This document shows, in pieces, positions 1 through 8,659 of a stretch of DNA of 48,852 nucleotides. The notes below the pieces were generated by a model that saw nothing but the letters and a program-made list of their open reading frames with translations, was not told the origin of the DNA and ran no database searches. Position 1 is the first letter of the stretch. Each line of letters begins with the position of its first letter. A program made the position numbers and the translations under genes. The stretch covers positions 1-48,852 of the forward strand of contig JANWXU010000013.1 in the NCBI GenBank assembly GCA_025057395.1. The letters run 5' to 3'. Source of the stretch: Bacteroidia bacterium. Its GTDB lineage: Bacteria; Bacteroidota; Bacteroidia; J057; JANWXU01.

Positions 1-3000
1 TAATTACTAATTCCCCTTATGAATTTTTGATAGAAGATATTACTACTACAACAACCTTTTATTTAGATTCTTATAATTCCATTACAGGCTGTAGTAGTGC
101 TTCACGCGCTACTGCCATAGTACGCATAGAACCGTTACCTTCGCCGCCTATAGCCCAGGAAGTCTTAAGATGCGGAGGGGGCGAAGCTACAATTACAGCA
201 ACTATGGGACCCAACCCGGGTACTGAAATACGATTATACAATACGGAGTTTGATGAGGTGATTTTAGCACGCGATGTTAGTTCTCCTTTCATTTTAGTCA
301 CTCCAAGTGTTAGTACTACTACTACTTTTTATCTCTCTACTGTTCGAGGTAATTGTGAGAGTTTACGGCAAGCTGCCGTAGTAAACGTTCGTTTAGAGCC
401 ATCCTCGCCCCTTACTGAAAATGTTATTCGTTGTGGCACAGGTATTGTCACTTTTACAGCTAGAATGGGAGGAATTCCAGGTACAGAGGTTCGTCTTTTT
501 ACTTCACCCAATAACCTTACCCCTATTGCTCTAGCTACTAATGAGCCCTACCGCCTAACGGTACCAAATTTAACTACTACTACTACTTTCTACATGGCAG
601 CTGTAAGTATTTTGCCAGAAGGGATTTGTATTAGCGATAGAATACCAGTAATTGCTACTATTAATCCTAACCCAAGTGTACCTAGTGCAACAAATGTTTT
701 TCGGTGTGGGGCTGGGCCCGTTACTTTTACCATAAATCGAGGGAATACTACTGTTGGGGAGGTACGCTTTTATGAACAGCCTAGCGGCGGCAGTGCAATA
801 GGTACTGCTGATGGTGCGCCTGCAATATTTACTACAGGGGTATTAACTACTCATACTACCTATTTTGTTGCTAATGCTATAGGGGTGTGTGAGAGTCCTA
901 GGATACGTGTCGTAGCTAATATTCGTCCCCAGCCTGGAGCTATTAGTTTATCTCCGGTGGTGCGTTGCGGAGTGGGTCCTGCGACTTTTACAGTAGAAGT
1001 TGCTAGTTTTCAGAATACAGATATTCGCTTATACGATTCTCCAGAGGGCGGAAGTTTAGTTGCTGTTGCAAATGTTTTTCCTTATCGCCTTACAGTACCC
1101 TTAGTGACAACAACTACTACTTTTTATGCTACTAATTATCTAGATGATTGTGAATCGGCAAGAGTTGAGGCAATAGTAAATGTGGTTAGCAATCCTGTGG
1201 CTCCAAGGGCTTCTAACGTAAATCGTTGCGGGAGTGGCTCTGTTACTTTTACAGTAGAAGCAGCTACCCAACCAGGCTTAATTATTAGTTTATACTCTAC
1301 TACCTCGCAGGGTACTCCTTTAGCCAGCACTTCTACTTTTCCTTACTTCTTAGAAATAAATGAAGTTATTACTACTACAACCTATTATTTGGAAGCGAGA
1401 ATTGGAGAGTGCTCAAGCACTCGTTCAAGTACAGTAGCAACTATTTCTCCTGCCCCTTCTAGTCCACAGCTAGTTGCCCAATCGCGGTGTGGAAGTGGTT
1501 TAATTACTATTACCGCTCAAATGGGTAATGTAAGGGGGAATGAAATACGATTTTTTGATACAAATGGTAATTTACTGGCTATTGATAATACAGAGCCTTA
1601 TACTTTTACTACTTCGATTAATAGCGGCATTCAAACATTTTTTGCTACTGCTAGTTTACCTGCTTGTGAAAGTCCTAGAGCAAGTATAGAGGTTTCTGCA
1701 GGTATTGTGCCTACTCCACCCCAGGCCTCGAATTTTGAGCGTTGTGGCAGCGGGAGAGTAATTACATTGACTGCAACTATGGGCCTAATACCAGGTAGAG
1801 AAATTAGATTATATGATAAGCCTCAAGGCGGAGGAGTAATTGCTATTGCTACTAGTGAGCCATATTTATTAACTATTCCAAATGTAGCTACTGGTACTAC
1901 TACCTTTTACCTAAGTAGCGCTATTAATACTGCCGAGGGAACCTGCGAGAGTACACGCACACCTGTGACAGTAACTATCAATCCTTCTTTATTACCACCG
2001 GTAGTTCGAACTGAAAGTCGCTGTGGAGAAGGGAGAGTTGTTTTTACAGTTTCTCACGCAAACTCTTCTAATGTTGAAGTTCGGCTATATACTCAGCTAA
2101 CCGCCTCTATTCCTATTCAAATTGAAAGAGGACAAAATTTATTTATTACTTCGCCTTTTATTAATGCCACTACTACTTTTTACTTCTCAACTTTTGCTAA
2201 TGGTTGCGAAAGTGAGCGAGTATCTGTAACGGCTGTTATTTTGCCTGTACCGAGTCTTCCTGCTAGCCAAGATGTATTTTTGTGTGGTAGTGGGAGTGCA
2301 ACTTTTACAGTTATTCCAGGGGCAGTACCTGCCACAGAGTATCATCTTTATGCTTCTGAGGAGAGTCAATTGCCAGTTGCTATAGCTACGCAAGCGCCTT
2401 TCCGCTTAACGGTTCCCTTTGTGAGTACTACCACTACATATTACATACAAGCAGTGAATAATACTTCTTTAGGGCGGTGTAGCAGTTCTAAGGTACTGGT
2501 AAGGGCAGCAGTAGGGCAAGTATTGCGAGCAGCTTCTATTCCCTTACAAAATAGCTGTGGTGCTAGTATCTTTAGTTTTAATCTAAATCCGGAAAATATT
2601 AATGGTGTTGAGATTAGGATTTATACGAATGCCCAATCGAATATACCTATAAGTGTTCTCAATCAAAATCCTTATATCTTCACTACTCCTCTTTTAACTA
2701 CTTCAACTACCTACTTTTATAATACATCGCTAGGAGGCTGTCAAAGTAATCGTGTTGCTTTTGAAGCAATAGTAACGCCCTTACCCCCCACGCCTTTAAT
2801 AAGAAGTAGCGCATCGAATATTTGTGGTTCCGCTAGTGTTACTTTTACTATACAAGCTTTACAAGGAAACACAACAGGTTTAAGGCTATATGATAGTGTT
2901 GGGCGCTTAATTGAAACCTTTAATGCAAGGGAAGCTATATATGTTGCTAGCTTAACTACTACCACTACGTTTTTTGTTTCTGCTTTGAATGGTAACTGTG

Positions 3001-5735
3001 AAGGTAGTCGAGAAGGAGTAGTAGTAATTTCTTCTCGAACTCCTGCACCCGAGCCCAAAACTTTTGCAACTTGTGCAGGTCAAACTGTTTCATTTACTAT
3101 TGAAGACTTAACTCCTAACCGCGAATACCGCCTTTATCCTGATATTACAAGTACTTCGGTGGTGGCATTAGCGAATTTACCGCCCTATACTATTACTACT
3201 CCTGCTATTCAAACCAATACTACTTTTTACCTCACGAATTTTGAAAATAATTGTGAAAGTAGCCGGGTACCTATTACTGTAAATTCTACTTTAGTTCCTT
3301 CTGCACCTTCGGCAAGTAGTGAACGCAGGTGTGGTGCGGGGGCAATAACTATATCTGCTGCTATGGGTAGTTTAGCTGGTACTTCGATGCGCCTCTATGA
3401 TGCTGCCCGGGGAGGTAATTTAGTAGACGTTGCAAATAGTTTTCCTTATATTTTTACTGTTACTCCTCCTGTTATAGGTACTTTTACCTATTATGTTTCT
3501 GCTGCAATAGGAAATTGCGAAAGCTCAAGAGTACCTGTGGTAGTTTCGGCGGGCCAAGAGCCTAGTGCACCCATAGTGCAGGAGCAATTCCGGTGCGGAG
3601 CAGGTAGTTTAAGTTTTACAGTTTTGATGGGTAATATTAAGGGCGAGAGTATTCAAGTGTATGATACTCCGCAGGGCGGAGCTCCTATAGCTACTTTGCA
3701 GGTAGCACCATATATATTTGTTACTCCTACTTTAAGTAATACGACTACCTATTATTTTGCAAGTATTGGGCAAGGGTGTGTAAGTTCAAGAGTTGCTGCA
3801 GTAGCTACTATTACCCCTCAACCTTCTGAACCACTAGCTTTGCCCGCTTGTGGTAATGAGCAGGTTATTTTTACTGTAAGCTCTGGATCGGTAGCGGGTG
3901 AAGAATTTCGGTTATATACCCAGCCCACAGGTAATGTGGCACCTATTATAGCGGTGCCTAGCACACAAAATCGTATAGTAGTCAATAATCCTACCCAGAC
4001 TACTTACTACCTTAGTGCTGCTAATAGTCGTTGTGAAAGTCAGAGAGTGAGGGTGGAGCGAATAATAGGGGTTTCGCCTATTATTAGTTTTAATACTTCT
4101 GCTGAAAGTTGCTTTAATTTCGGGAGTATCACTGCCAGTGCTTCTGCTGGTGCTGGAGGATATGCCTATGAGCTTTATCAGGGGAATACTCTTATTGCCA
4201 CTAATCGTACGGGTGAGTTTACTGCTATTAGGGGAGGGGTCTATCGTTTGGTAGTTCGAGATGGAAATGGATGTTTTGCGGAGGTAAATGCAAGGGTGGC
4301 TTCTATTCCAACCCCTGTGTTTACAAGTAATCCTACGGTAACTTCTAGTACTGCAACTATTAATTGGAGTGCTGTTCCTGGGGCTCAGAATTATATTCTA
4401 CAATATCGTGCTTTGCCCGATGGTACTTTTACTACCCTACCGCCCATAAGAGCAGAACAAACAGGCATTACAATTACTGGTTTACAGCCGAATGCGCTTT
4501 ATGAGGCGCGAGTACAAGCTGTTTGTACAGGGGGTAGAAACTCGGATTTCTCGCCTCCTATTTCATTTCAAACTTCAGATATTTCCTCTACCTCCTGTAG
4601 TTCTCCTACACGCCTTAGAGCTGATGTTGCGGTTAATACTGCTACTTTAAGTTGGGAGGCAGTAAATGGAGCTATTGGTTATAATATTTTGTATCAGAGG
4701 CTACCTGATGGAGCTGTTCAGCAAGTTACTAATCTCAGTAGTACTACTTTTATTCTAAGGGATCTTGTAGAAAATACTGAATATGCATTTCAGGTGCAAG
4801 CTGTGTGCAGAGGGGGCTTAACCTCAGCTTTTTCAGCGCGCCAGGTTTTTGTTACGGGAAATACCTCCGCAGTGTGCGCTATTCCTCAGAATGTAAGAGC
4901 AGAAGCAGGAATTAATGAGATATTAGTATTGTGGAATGCAGTGCCTAATGCTGTGAGTTATACCCTTCAATATAGAGAATTGCCAGGTGGAGCTCCGCAG
5001 TTAGTTACAGGAATTACTAGCACGAATTACCTAATAGGGAACTTAGAGGGAGAAAAGACTTATGAGGTAAGGGTACGGGCTAACTGTTCTAGTGGAATTT
5101 TTTCTGAATATTCTCAGGGTGTAGCTGCTACTGTGAGGTCTGGGGGTAGCGGGAACTGTGGTATACCAACGGGTTTATCTGTTAGTTTTCGTCCGGGGAA
5201 TGTTGCCTTTTTGAGTTGGCAGCCTGTGACAAATGCCTTGTGTTATATTGTTTCGGTAGGTATTAAAGGACAACCTACTGATACATGGATTGATTACCTA
5301 GTTCCTGCACCAGGCACTTCCTTGGAAGTATTTAATTTGATACCAGGGAGAGAATACAGTGCTCGAATTCGCTCTAATTGCAGTTTATGTTCTATTAGAA
5401 CAGGGCTTCGCTCAAGCTTCAGCGGTATTTTGGATTTTACGATGCCTCTAGCTCGTCAAGATCTAGAAGCAATAGCTTTAAGAGAAGTGGAGGCTTATCC
5501 TAACCCGAATACAGGAATTTTTCAAGTTTACTTTAATAAATCTAAAGATAGGATAAATGATTTGCAGTTTAAGGTTATAGATATGAGTGCGAGAGTAGTT
5601 TTGAAACGAGGAATTGCTCAAAAGGTTACAGAAAATAGTTGGCTATTGGATGTAAGGAACTTAGAGCCCGGAGTGTATATAGTAGAGCTAATAGCGGGAG
5701 ATGGTGTAGAGCGAGTTCGAATTGTTAAAAATTAA
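1..5735 (+). CDS. Giant T9SS-secreted Ig-like/FN3 repeat adhesin, 5' end outside window
   Basis: The reading frame is open from base 3, and the first eight residues before the TTG at 27 already fit the repeat, so this is the 3' part of a longer gene and the TTG is not its start. About fifteen repeats of roughly 80-90 residues follow. Each has an RCG(S/A)G motif, an E(I/V)RLY strand, a TTTTFY strand and a closing CES-R motif. A SprB-like glycine-rich unit lies near 4070-4305, then about four FN3-like domains (4305-5440), and last a type A T9SS sorting domain that begins AYPNPNTG and ends RIVKN. The protein is inferred to be exported across the outer membrane by T9SS and attached or released at the surface, possibly for adhesion or gliding. 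The ligand is unknown. No enzymatic domain is visible. The type and secretion route are secure; the role is inferred. Confidence 0.88.
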   Translation, partial: ITNSPYEFLIEDITTTTTFYLDSYNSITGCSSASRATAIVRIEPLPSPPIAQEVLRCGGGEATITATMGPNPGTEIRLYNTEFDEVILARDVSSPFILVTPSVSTTTTFYLSTVRGNCESLRQAAVVNVRLEPSSPLTENVIRCGTGIVTFTARMGGIPGTEVRLFTSPNNLTPIALATNEPYRLTVPNLTTTTTFYMAAVSILPEGICISDRIPVIATINPNPSVPSATNVFRCGAGPVTFTINRGNTTVGEVRFYEQPSGGSAIGTADGAPAIFTTGVLTTHTTYFVANAIGVCESPRIRVVANIRPQPGAISLSPVVRCGVGPATFTVEVASFQNTDIRLYDSPEGGSLVAVANVFPYRLTVPLVTTTTTFYATNYLDDCESARVEAIVNVVSNPVAPRASNVNRCGSGSVTFTVEAATQPGLIISLYSTTSQGTPLASTSTFPYFLEINEVITTTTYYLEARIGECSSTRSSTVATISPAPSSPQLVAQSRCGSGLITITAQMGNVRGNEIRFFDTNGNLLAIDNTEPYTFTTSINSGIQTFFATASLPACESPRASIEVSAGIVPTPPQASNFERCGSGRVITLTATMGLIPGREIRLYDKPQGGGVIAIATSEPYLLTIPNVATGTTTFYLSSAINTAEGTCESTRTPVTVTINPSLLPPVVRTESRCGEGRVVFTVSHANSSNVEVRLYTQLTASIPIQIERGQNLFITSPFINATTTFYFSTFANGCESERVSVTAVILPVPSLPASQDVFLCGSGSATFTVIPGAVPATEYHLYASEESQLPVAIATQAPFRLTVPFVSTTTTYYIQAVNNTSLGRCSSSKVLVRAAVGQVLRAASIPLQNSCGASIFSFNLNPENINGVEIRIYTNAQSNIPISVLNQNPYIFTTPLLTTSTTYFYNTSLGGCQSNRVAFEAIVTPLPPTPLIRSSASNICGSASVTFTIQALQGNTTGLRLYDSVGRLIETFNAREAIYVASLTTTTTFFVSALNGNCEGSREGVVVISSRTPAPEPKTFATCAGQTVSFTIEDLTPNREYRLYPDITSTSVVALANLPPYTITTPAIQTNTTFYLTNFENNCESSRVPITVNSTLVPSAPSASSERRCGAGAITISAAMGSLAGTSMRLYDAARGGNLVDVANSFPYIFTVTPPVIGTFTYYVSAAIGNCESSRVPVVVSAGQEPSAPIVQEQFRCGAGSLSFTVLMGNIKGESIQVYDTPQGGAPIATLQVAPYIFVTPTLSNTTTYYFASIGQGCVSSRVAAVATITPQPSEPLALPACGNEQVIFTVSSGSVAGEEFRLYTQPTGNVAPIIAVPSTQNRIVVNNPTQTTYYLSAANSRCESQRVRVERIIGVSPIISFNTSAESCFNFGSITASASAGAGGYAYELYQGNTLIATNRTGEFTAIRGGVYRLVVRDGNGCFAEVNARVASIPTPVFTSNPTVTSSTATINWSAVPGAQNYILQYRALPDGTFTTLPPIRAEQTGITITGLQPNALYEARVQAVCTGGRNSDFSPPISFQTSDISSTSCSSPTRLRADVAVNTATLSWEAVNGAIGYNILYQRLPDGAVQQVTNLSSTTFILRDLVENTEYAFQVQAVCRGGLTSAFSARQVFVTGNTSAVCAIPQNVRAEAGINEILVLWNAVPNAVSYTLQYRELPGGAPQLVTGITSTNYLIGNLEGEKTYEVRVRANCSSGIFSEYSQGVAATVRSGGSGNCGIPTGLSVSFRPGNVAFLSWQPVTNALCYIVSVGIKGQPTDTWIDYLVPAPGTSLEVFNLIPGREYSARIRSNCSLCSIRTGLRSSFSGILDFTMPLARQDLEAIALREVEAYPNPNTGIFQVYFNKSKDRINDLQFKVIDMSARVVLKRGIAQKVTENSWLLDVRNLEPGVYIVELIAGDGVERVRIVKN
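3..4070 (+). repeat. Tandem ~255-bp coding repeats (Ig-like modules)
   Basis: About fifteen degenerate copies of a repeat of roughly 250-270 bp encode the Ig-like modules of the adhesin. The best conserved DNA in each copy is an ACT-rich run encoding TTTTFY, for example near 310-330, 570-590 and 1110-1125. The RCG motif opens each module. The copies differ at many positions, so this is an old expansion and not a recent perfect duplication. Confidence 0.85.
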
Positions 5736-5737
5736 TT

Positions 5738-5768
5738 AAAATCCCCGCTAGCGTAGCGGGGATTTTTT
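5738..5768 (+). terminator. Rho-independent terminator after the first adhesin
   Basis: A perfect 13-bp stem (5738-5750 with 5754-5766) encloses a GCG loop and runs directly into a T tract. It lies two bases after the adhesin stop codon. The stem core is GC-rich in an AT-rich region. It separates the adhesin from the membrane protein genes that follow. Confidence 0.93.
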
Positions 5769-5828
5769 ATTTGTATTGGTATTTTGGTAGGGAGTAAATA
5801 TATTCGGGTTAGAATAAATCAAAAAGAT

Positions 5829-6512
5829 ATGCTTACTAAATTGAATTTATATGTTTACTATTCTACATTAGCAATGGCGTATTTGGCAACTTTGCCGTTT
5901 ATTCCCTATGCAGGGAGTTTTATTTTAAAGGTTTTACCTATATACCTATTAGCTTTTTTTATTTTTTACCAAAAGCGGTTGCCAGGAAGCTTTTTATTAC
6001 TGGGGGGGGTATTATTTTGCTCTTTGGGGGATATTTGGTTGGAATTAGACTCAAAAAAATATTTTTTATATGGCCTTAGCTCTTTTTTGGTAGGGCATAT
6101 TTTGTATGGGCTTTGTTTTTTTAGAAATTGGCAATATCGAGCTTCTAAAGTTTGGGGTATTGCCGTCATTTTCCTTTTTGGAATAGGCATGCTCTGGGTA
6201 ATAAAACGCAATTTAAGTATACCCATGGAGCCTTTTTTCTTACCAATAGTTTTTTATGTTTTGACTATTTGCTTAATGAGTATTTTTGCTTTGTTTCATA
6301 GAGGAGATGAGTATAAATATATTTTTTCTGGTGCTTTAGTCTTTATGATTTCTGATAGCTTAATTGCCATAGATATGTTTATTTTTCGCCTTCCCAACCC
6401 TATGGGTTCATTTATAATAATGGTAACTTACTATCTAGCCCAGTATTTAATTGTTTGGGGCTTTTTTCAACAGAGTGAATTAGAAACTTCTGTTAAAAAC
6501 TCTGCAGCATAA
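5829..6512 (+). CDS. YhhN/TMEM86-family integral membrane protein
   Basis: This 227-residue protein consists almost entirely of hydrophobic helices, about seven or eight. It carries the family's signature region: a glycine-rich helix with GD (LFCSLGDIWL, around residues 60-75) followed by a second helix with GHILY. Characterised eukaryotic relatives (TMEM86) are lysoplasmalogenases; bacterial members are mostly uncharacterised, so a lipid ether hydrolase role is only a family inference. The ATG at 5829 is preferred over a TTG at 5784 because it places the first helix normally and leaves a leader after the terminator. A run of eight G lies at 6002-6009 inside the second or third helix. The next gene starts 30 bp downstream on the same strand. 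Confidence 0.72.
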   Translation: MLTKLNLYVYYSTLAMAYLATLPFIPYAGSFILKVLPIYLLAFFIFYQKRLPGSFLLLGGVLFCSLGDIWLELDSKKYFLYGLSSFLVGHILYGLCFFRNWQYRASKVWGIAVIFLFGIGMLWVIKRNLSIPMEPFFLPIVFYVLTICLMSIFALFHRGDEYKYIFSGALVFMISDSLIAIDMFIFRLPNPMGSFIIMVTYYLAQYLIVWGFFQQSELETSVKNSAA

Positions 6513-6542
6513 GTTGGAATAAATAAAGGTTAGTAAAGAAAT

Positions 6543-8585
6543 ATGAAAAAAGCAGTAAAAAAAAAAGAAGTATCTCAAAATTTAGGTAAAGTTGAAAAAG
6601 AATTAAAAGAATTATCTACTAATAATGGTGAAGGTAAAAAGTTTTCTTTTTGGGAAGAGAGGGTACAAATTATTTTTTTTATTCTTCTTTCTCTAATTTG
6701 CTACGGGAATACTATTAATCATGAGTATGCTGTTGATGATAAAAATGTAATTTTTCAAAATCAGTATACTAAAAAAGGAATTGCGGGTATTAAAGACCTA
6801 CTTACAAAAGATAGTTTTCAGGGAGTGTATGGAGATAATCCGCAATTTTTACAAGGAGGTCGATACCGTCCTTTATCTCTAGTGATGTTTGCTATAGAGC
6901 AAGAAATATGGCCGGATACGGTAGAAAAACCTCGAAAACCCCATCCAGGGCATATTATTAATGTGCTTCTTTTTACGTTGTGCTGTATTATTATTTACCG
7001 GCTGCTAAGAGACTATATAGTGCCTTATTCTCCTAAAATTGTTTTTTTGACTACATTGCTTTTTGTAGTACACCCCATTCATACAGAGGCTGTAGCTAAC
7101 ATAAAAGGGAGAGACGAAGTGCTTTCTATGTTATTTTTAATGCTTACACTTTATACCTCGTTAAAATTTGTTAGAGAAAAACAATATAGATACTTACTGA
7201 TAAGTTTAGTTGCATTTTTCTTAGGTTTACTTTCTAAAGAAAATGGATTAACTTTTATTGCAATATTACCTCTTACTTTATATTTTTTTGTTCCTCGCTT
7301 GACTTTAAGGCAGATTCTCAATCACTTTCTGCCCTTTTTGGGAGTTATTGTTTTATATTTGATTCTTCGCATTTCTTTTACAGGCTTAAATTTACAAGAA
7401 GACCCCAATGACGTTTTGAATAATCCTTTTTTGAATAAAAGTTTTGGAGAAAAGTACGGTACAATAATGTACGTGCTATTATTCTACATCGGTTTATTAT
7501 TTTATCCTCATCCTCTTTCTTGGGATTATTCTTATAAACAAACTCCTTATTACCATTTACTGGATTTACCTTCGATAGCTTCTATTTTGTTGCATGTTGC
7601 AGCTTTAGGATTTGCCATTTATGGGTTGCGTAAAAGGAGCTTATATAGCTTTAGTATATTATTCTACTTATTTTCTATATTTATTGTATCTAATATTCTT
7701 ATCAATATTGGGGGTTTTTTAGGCGAGCGTTTTTTATTTCAAGCTTCTCTAGGTTTTTTTCTTCTTTTTGTAAAGTTTTTAGTTGATATAGAGGAGTTTG
7801 CTCAATTTCGTTTCTTAAGGCAGCTTGGTTTTTCTATTGTAGTAATTGCTATTCTTAGTGTACCTTGCATTGCAAAGACAATTAGCCGTAACCAAGATTG
7901 GTATAATAATAAAGTAATTTGCTTAAAAGATACAAAAGCATGTCCTAATAGTGCGAAAATTAACGCAGCAGCAGGTAATACGCTGATTGAAATTGCTTTA
8001 GGAGAAAAAGATTCAATGGAGCGGATAAGAAAATTTAAATTAGCAGCTTATTATTTAGGTAGGGCAGCCGAAATATTACCTTCTTGGATAGAAGTGTATA
8101 AGGACTATGGAATGGCTTTGGCGATGAGTAAACAATATGAAAAAGCTGAAAGAGCTTGGCTTTCGGGTATTGCTCAAAATCCGAGTAGCCTTATAGTGCG
8201 GGACCTGAAAGCTAACCTTTCTATTTTGTACTATGAACGTGCGGTGGCGAAAATGAGTTCTAAGAATAATTTAGAGTTTTTGCAAGCTGAGCCTTTACTT
8301 CTAAAGTCTTTAGAATACAACCCACAGAATGAAATTGCACTTGATGCGCTAGGTAAATTTTATTTTTTACAAAAGGATTATACTAAAGCTATTTTATATT
8401 TCAAAAAAGCAGTTGCTTTGAGAAGTGAAAATCATGAGTTTTATTATAACCTAGGGGCAGCTTACCTAAATAGCGGTTACGTAGATTCGGCACAAGCTAC
8501 ATTTGAGAGAATTTTACGAGCTTATCCACAACATGCAGGAGCCCAGCAAGGACTAGCTATTATTAAAAATAGGAATAAAAAGTAA
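6543..8585 (+). CDS. TMTC-like GT-C membrane protein with C-terminal TPRs
   Basis: The 680-residue protein has a short charged N-terminus, about ten membrane helices up to residue ~460 and a TPR region from ~490 to the end. The first periplasmic loop carries an aspartate pair (AVDDKNV), as in GT-C glycosyltransferases using polyprenyl-phosphate sugars. A conserved HPIHTEAVANIKGRDE segment and SKENG after a helix match the DUF1736/TMTC architecture. Eukaryotic TMTCs are O-mannosyltransferases; whether this protein transfers mannose or another sugar is not shown. At least three TPR units are visible (for example FYNLGAAYLNSGYVDSA). It follows the YhhN gene by 30 bp and may share its transcript. 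Glycosylation of exported T9SS proteins would be a plausible job, but that is inference. Confidence 0.75.
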   Translation: MKKAVKKKEVSQNLGKVEKELKELSTNNGEGKKFSFWEERVQIIFFILLSLICYGNTINHEYAVDDKNVIFQNQYTKKGIAGIKDLLTKDSFQGVYGDNPQFLQGGRYRPLSLVMFAIEQEIWPDTVEKPRKPHPGHIINVLLFTLCCIIIYRLLRDYIVPYSPKIVFLTTLLFVVHPIHTEAVANIKGRDEVLSMLFLMLTLYTSLKFVREKQYRYLLISLVAFFLGLLSKENGLTFIAILPLTLYFFVPRLTLRQILNHFLPFLGVIVLYLILRISFTGLNLQEDPNDVLNNPFLNKSFGEKYGTIMYVLLFYIGLLFYPHPLSWDYSYKQTPYYHLLDLPSIASILLHVAALGFAIYGLRKRSLYSFSILFYLFSIFIVSNILINIGGFLGERFLFQASLGFFLLFVKFLVDIEEFAQFRFLRQLGFSIVVIAILSVPCIAKTISRNQDWYNNKVICLKDTKACPNSAKINAAAGNTLIEIALGEKDSMERIRKFKLAAYYLGRAAEILPSWIEVYKDYGMALAMSKQYEKAERAWLSGIAQNPSSLIVRDLKANLSILYYERAVAKMSSKNNLEFLQAEPLLLKSLEYNPQNEIALDALGKFYFLQKDYTKAILYFKKAVALRSENHEFYYNLGAAYLNSGYVDSAQATFERILRAYPQHAGAQQGLAIIKNRNKK

Positions 8586-8633
8586 TAAGAAAAGTACAGA
8601 ATATTAGGTAATAAAAAATAATTTAATAAAATA

Positions 8634-8641
8634 TATATTTG
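8634..8641 (+). promoter_or_regulatory. Possible Bacteroidota -7 element before the sensor kinase gene
   Basis: TATATTTG matches the Bacteroidota -7 consensus TAnnTTTG exactly and lies 18 bp before the kinase ATG. No convincing TTG-type -33 box is found at the usual distance, and the region is very AT-rich, so a chance match is possible. Confidence 0.3.
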
Positions 8642-8659
8642 TTGATGTAAATATTTTCG

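Noticed and set aside
71-3058. Several minus-strand open frames across the first adhesin repeats
   Set aside because: They mirror the repetitive codons of the adhesin, have no start context or family pattern, and shift from repeat to repeat.
8522-8530. DnaA-box nonamer in the TMTC-like gene as a replication origin mark
   Set aside because: It is a single box in the middle of a coding region, encoding ordinary residues, with no cluster or AT-rich unwinding element.
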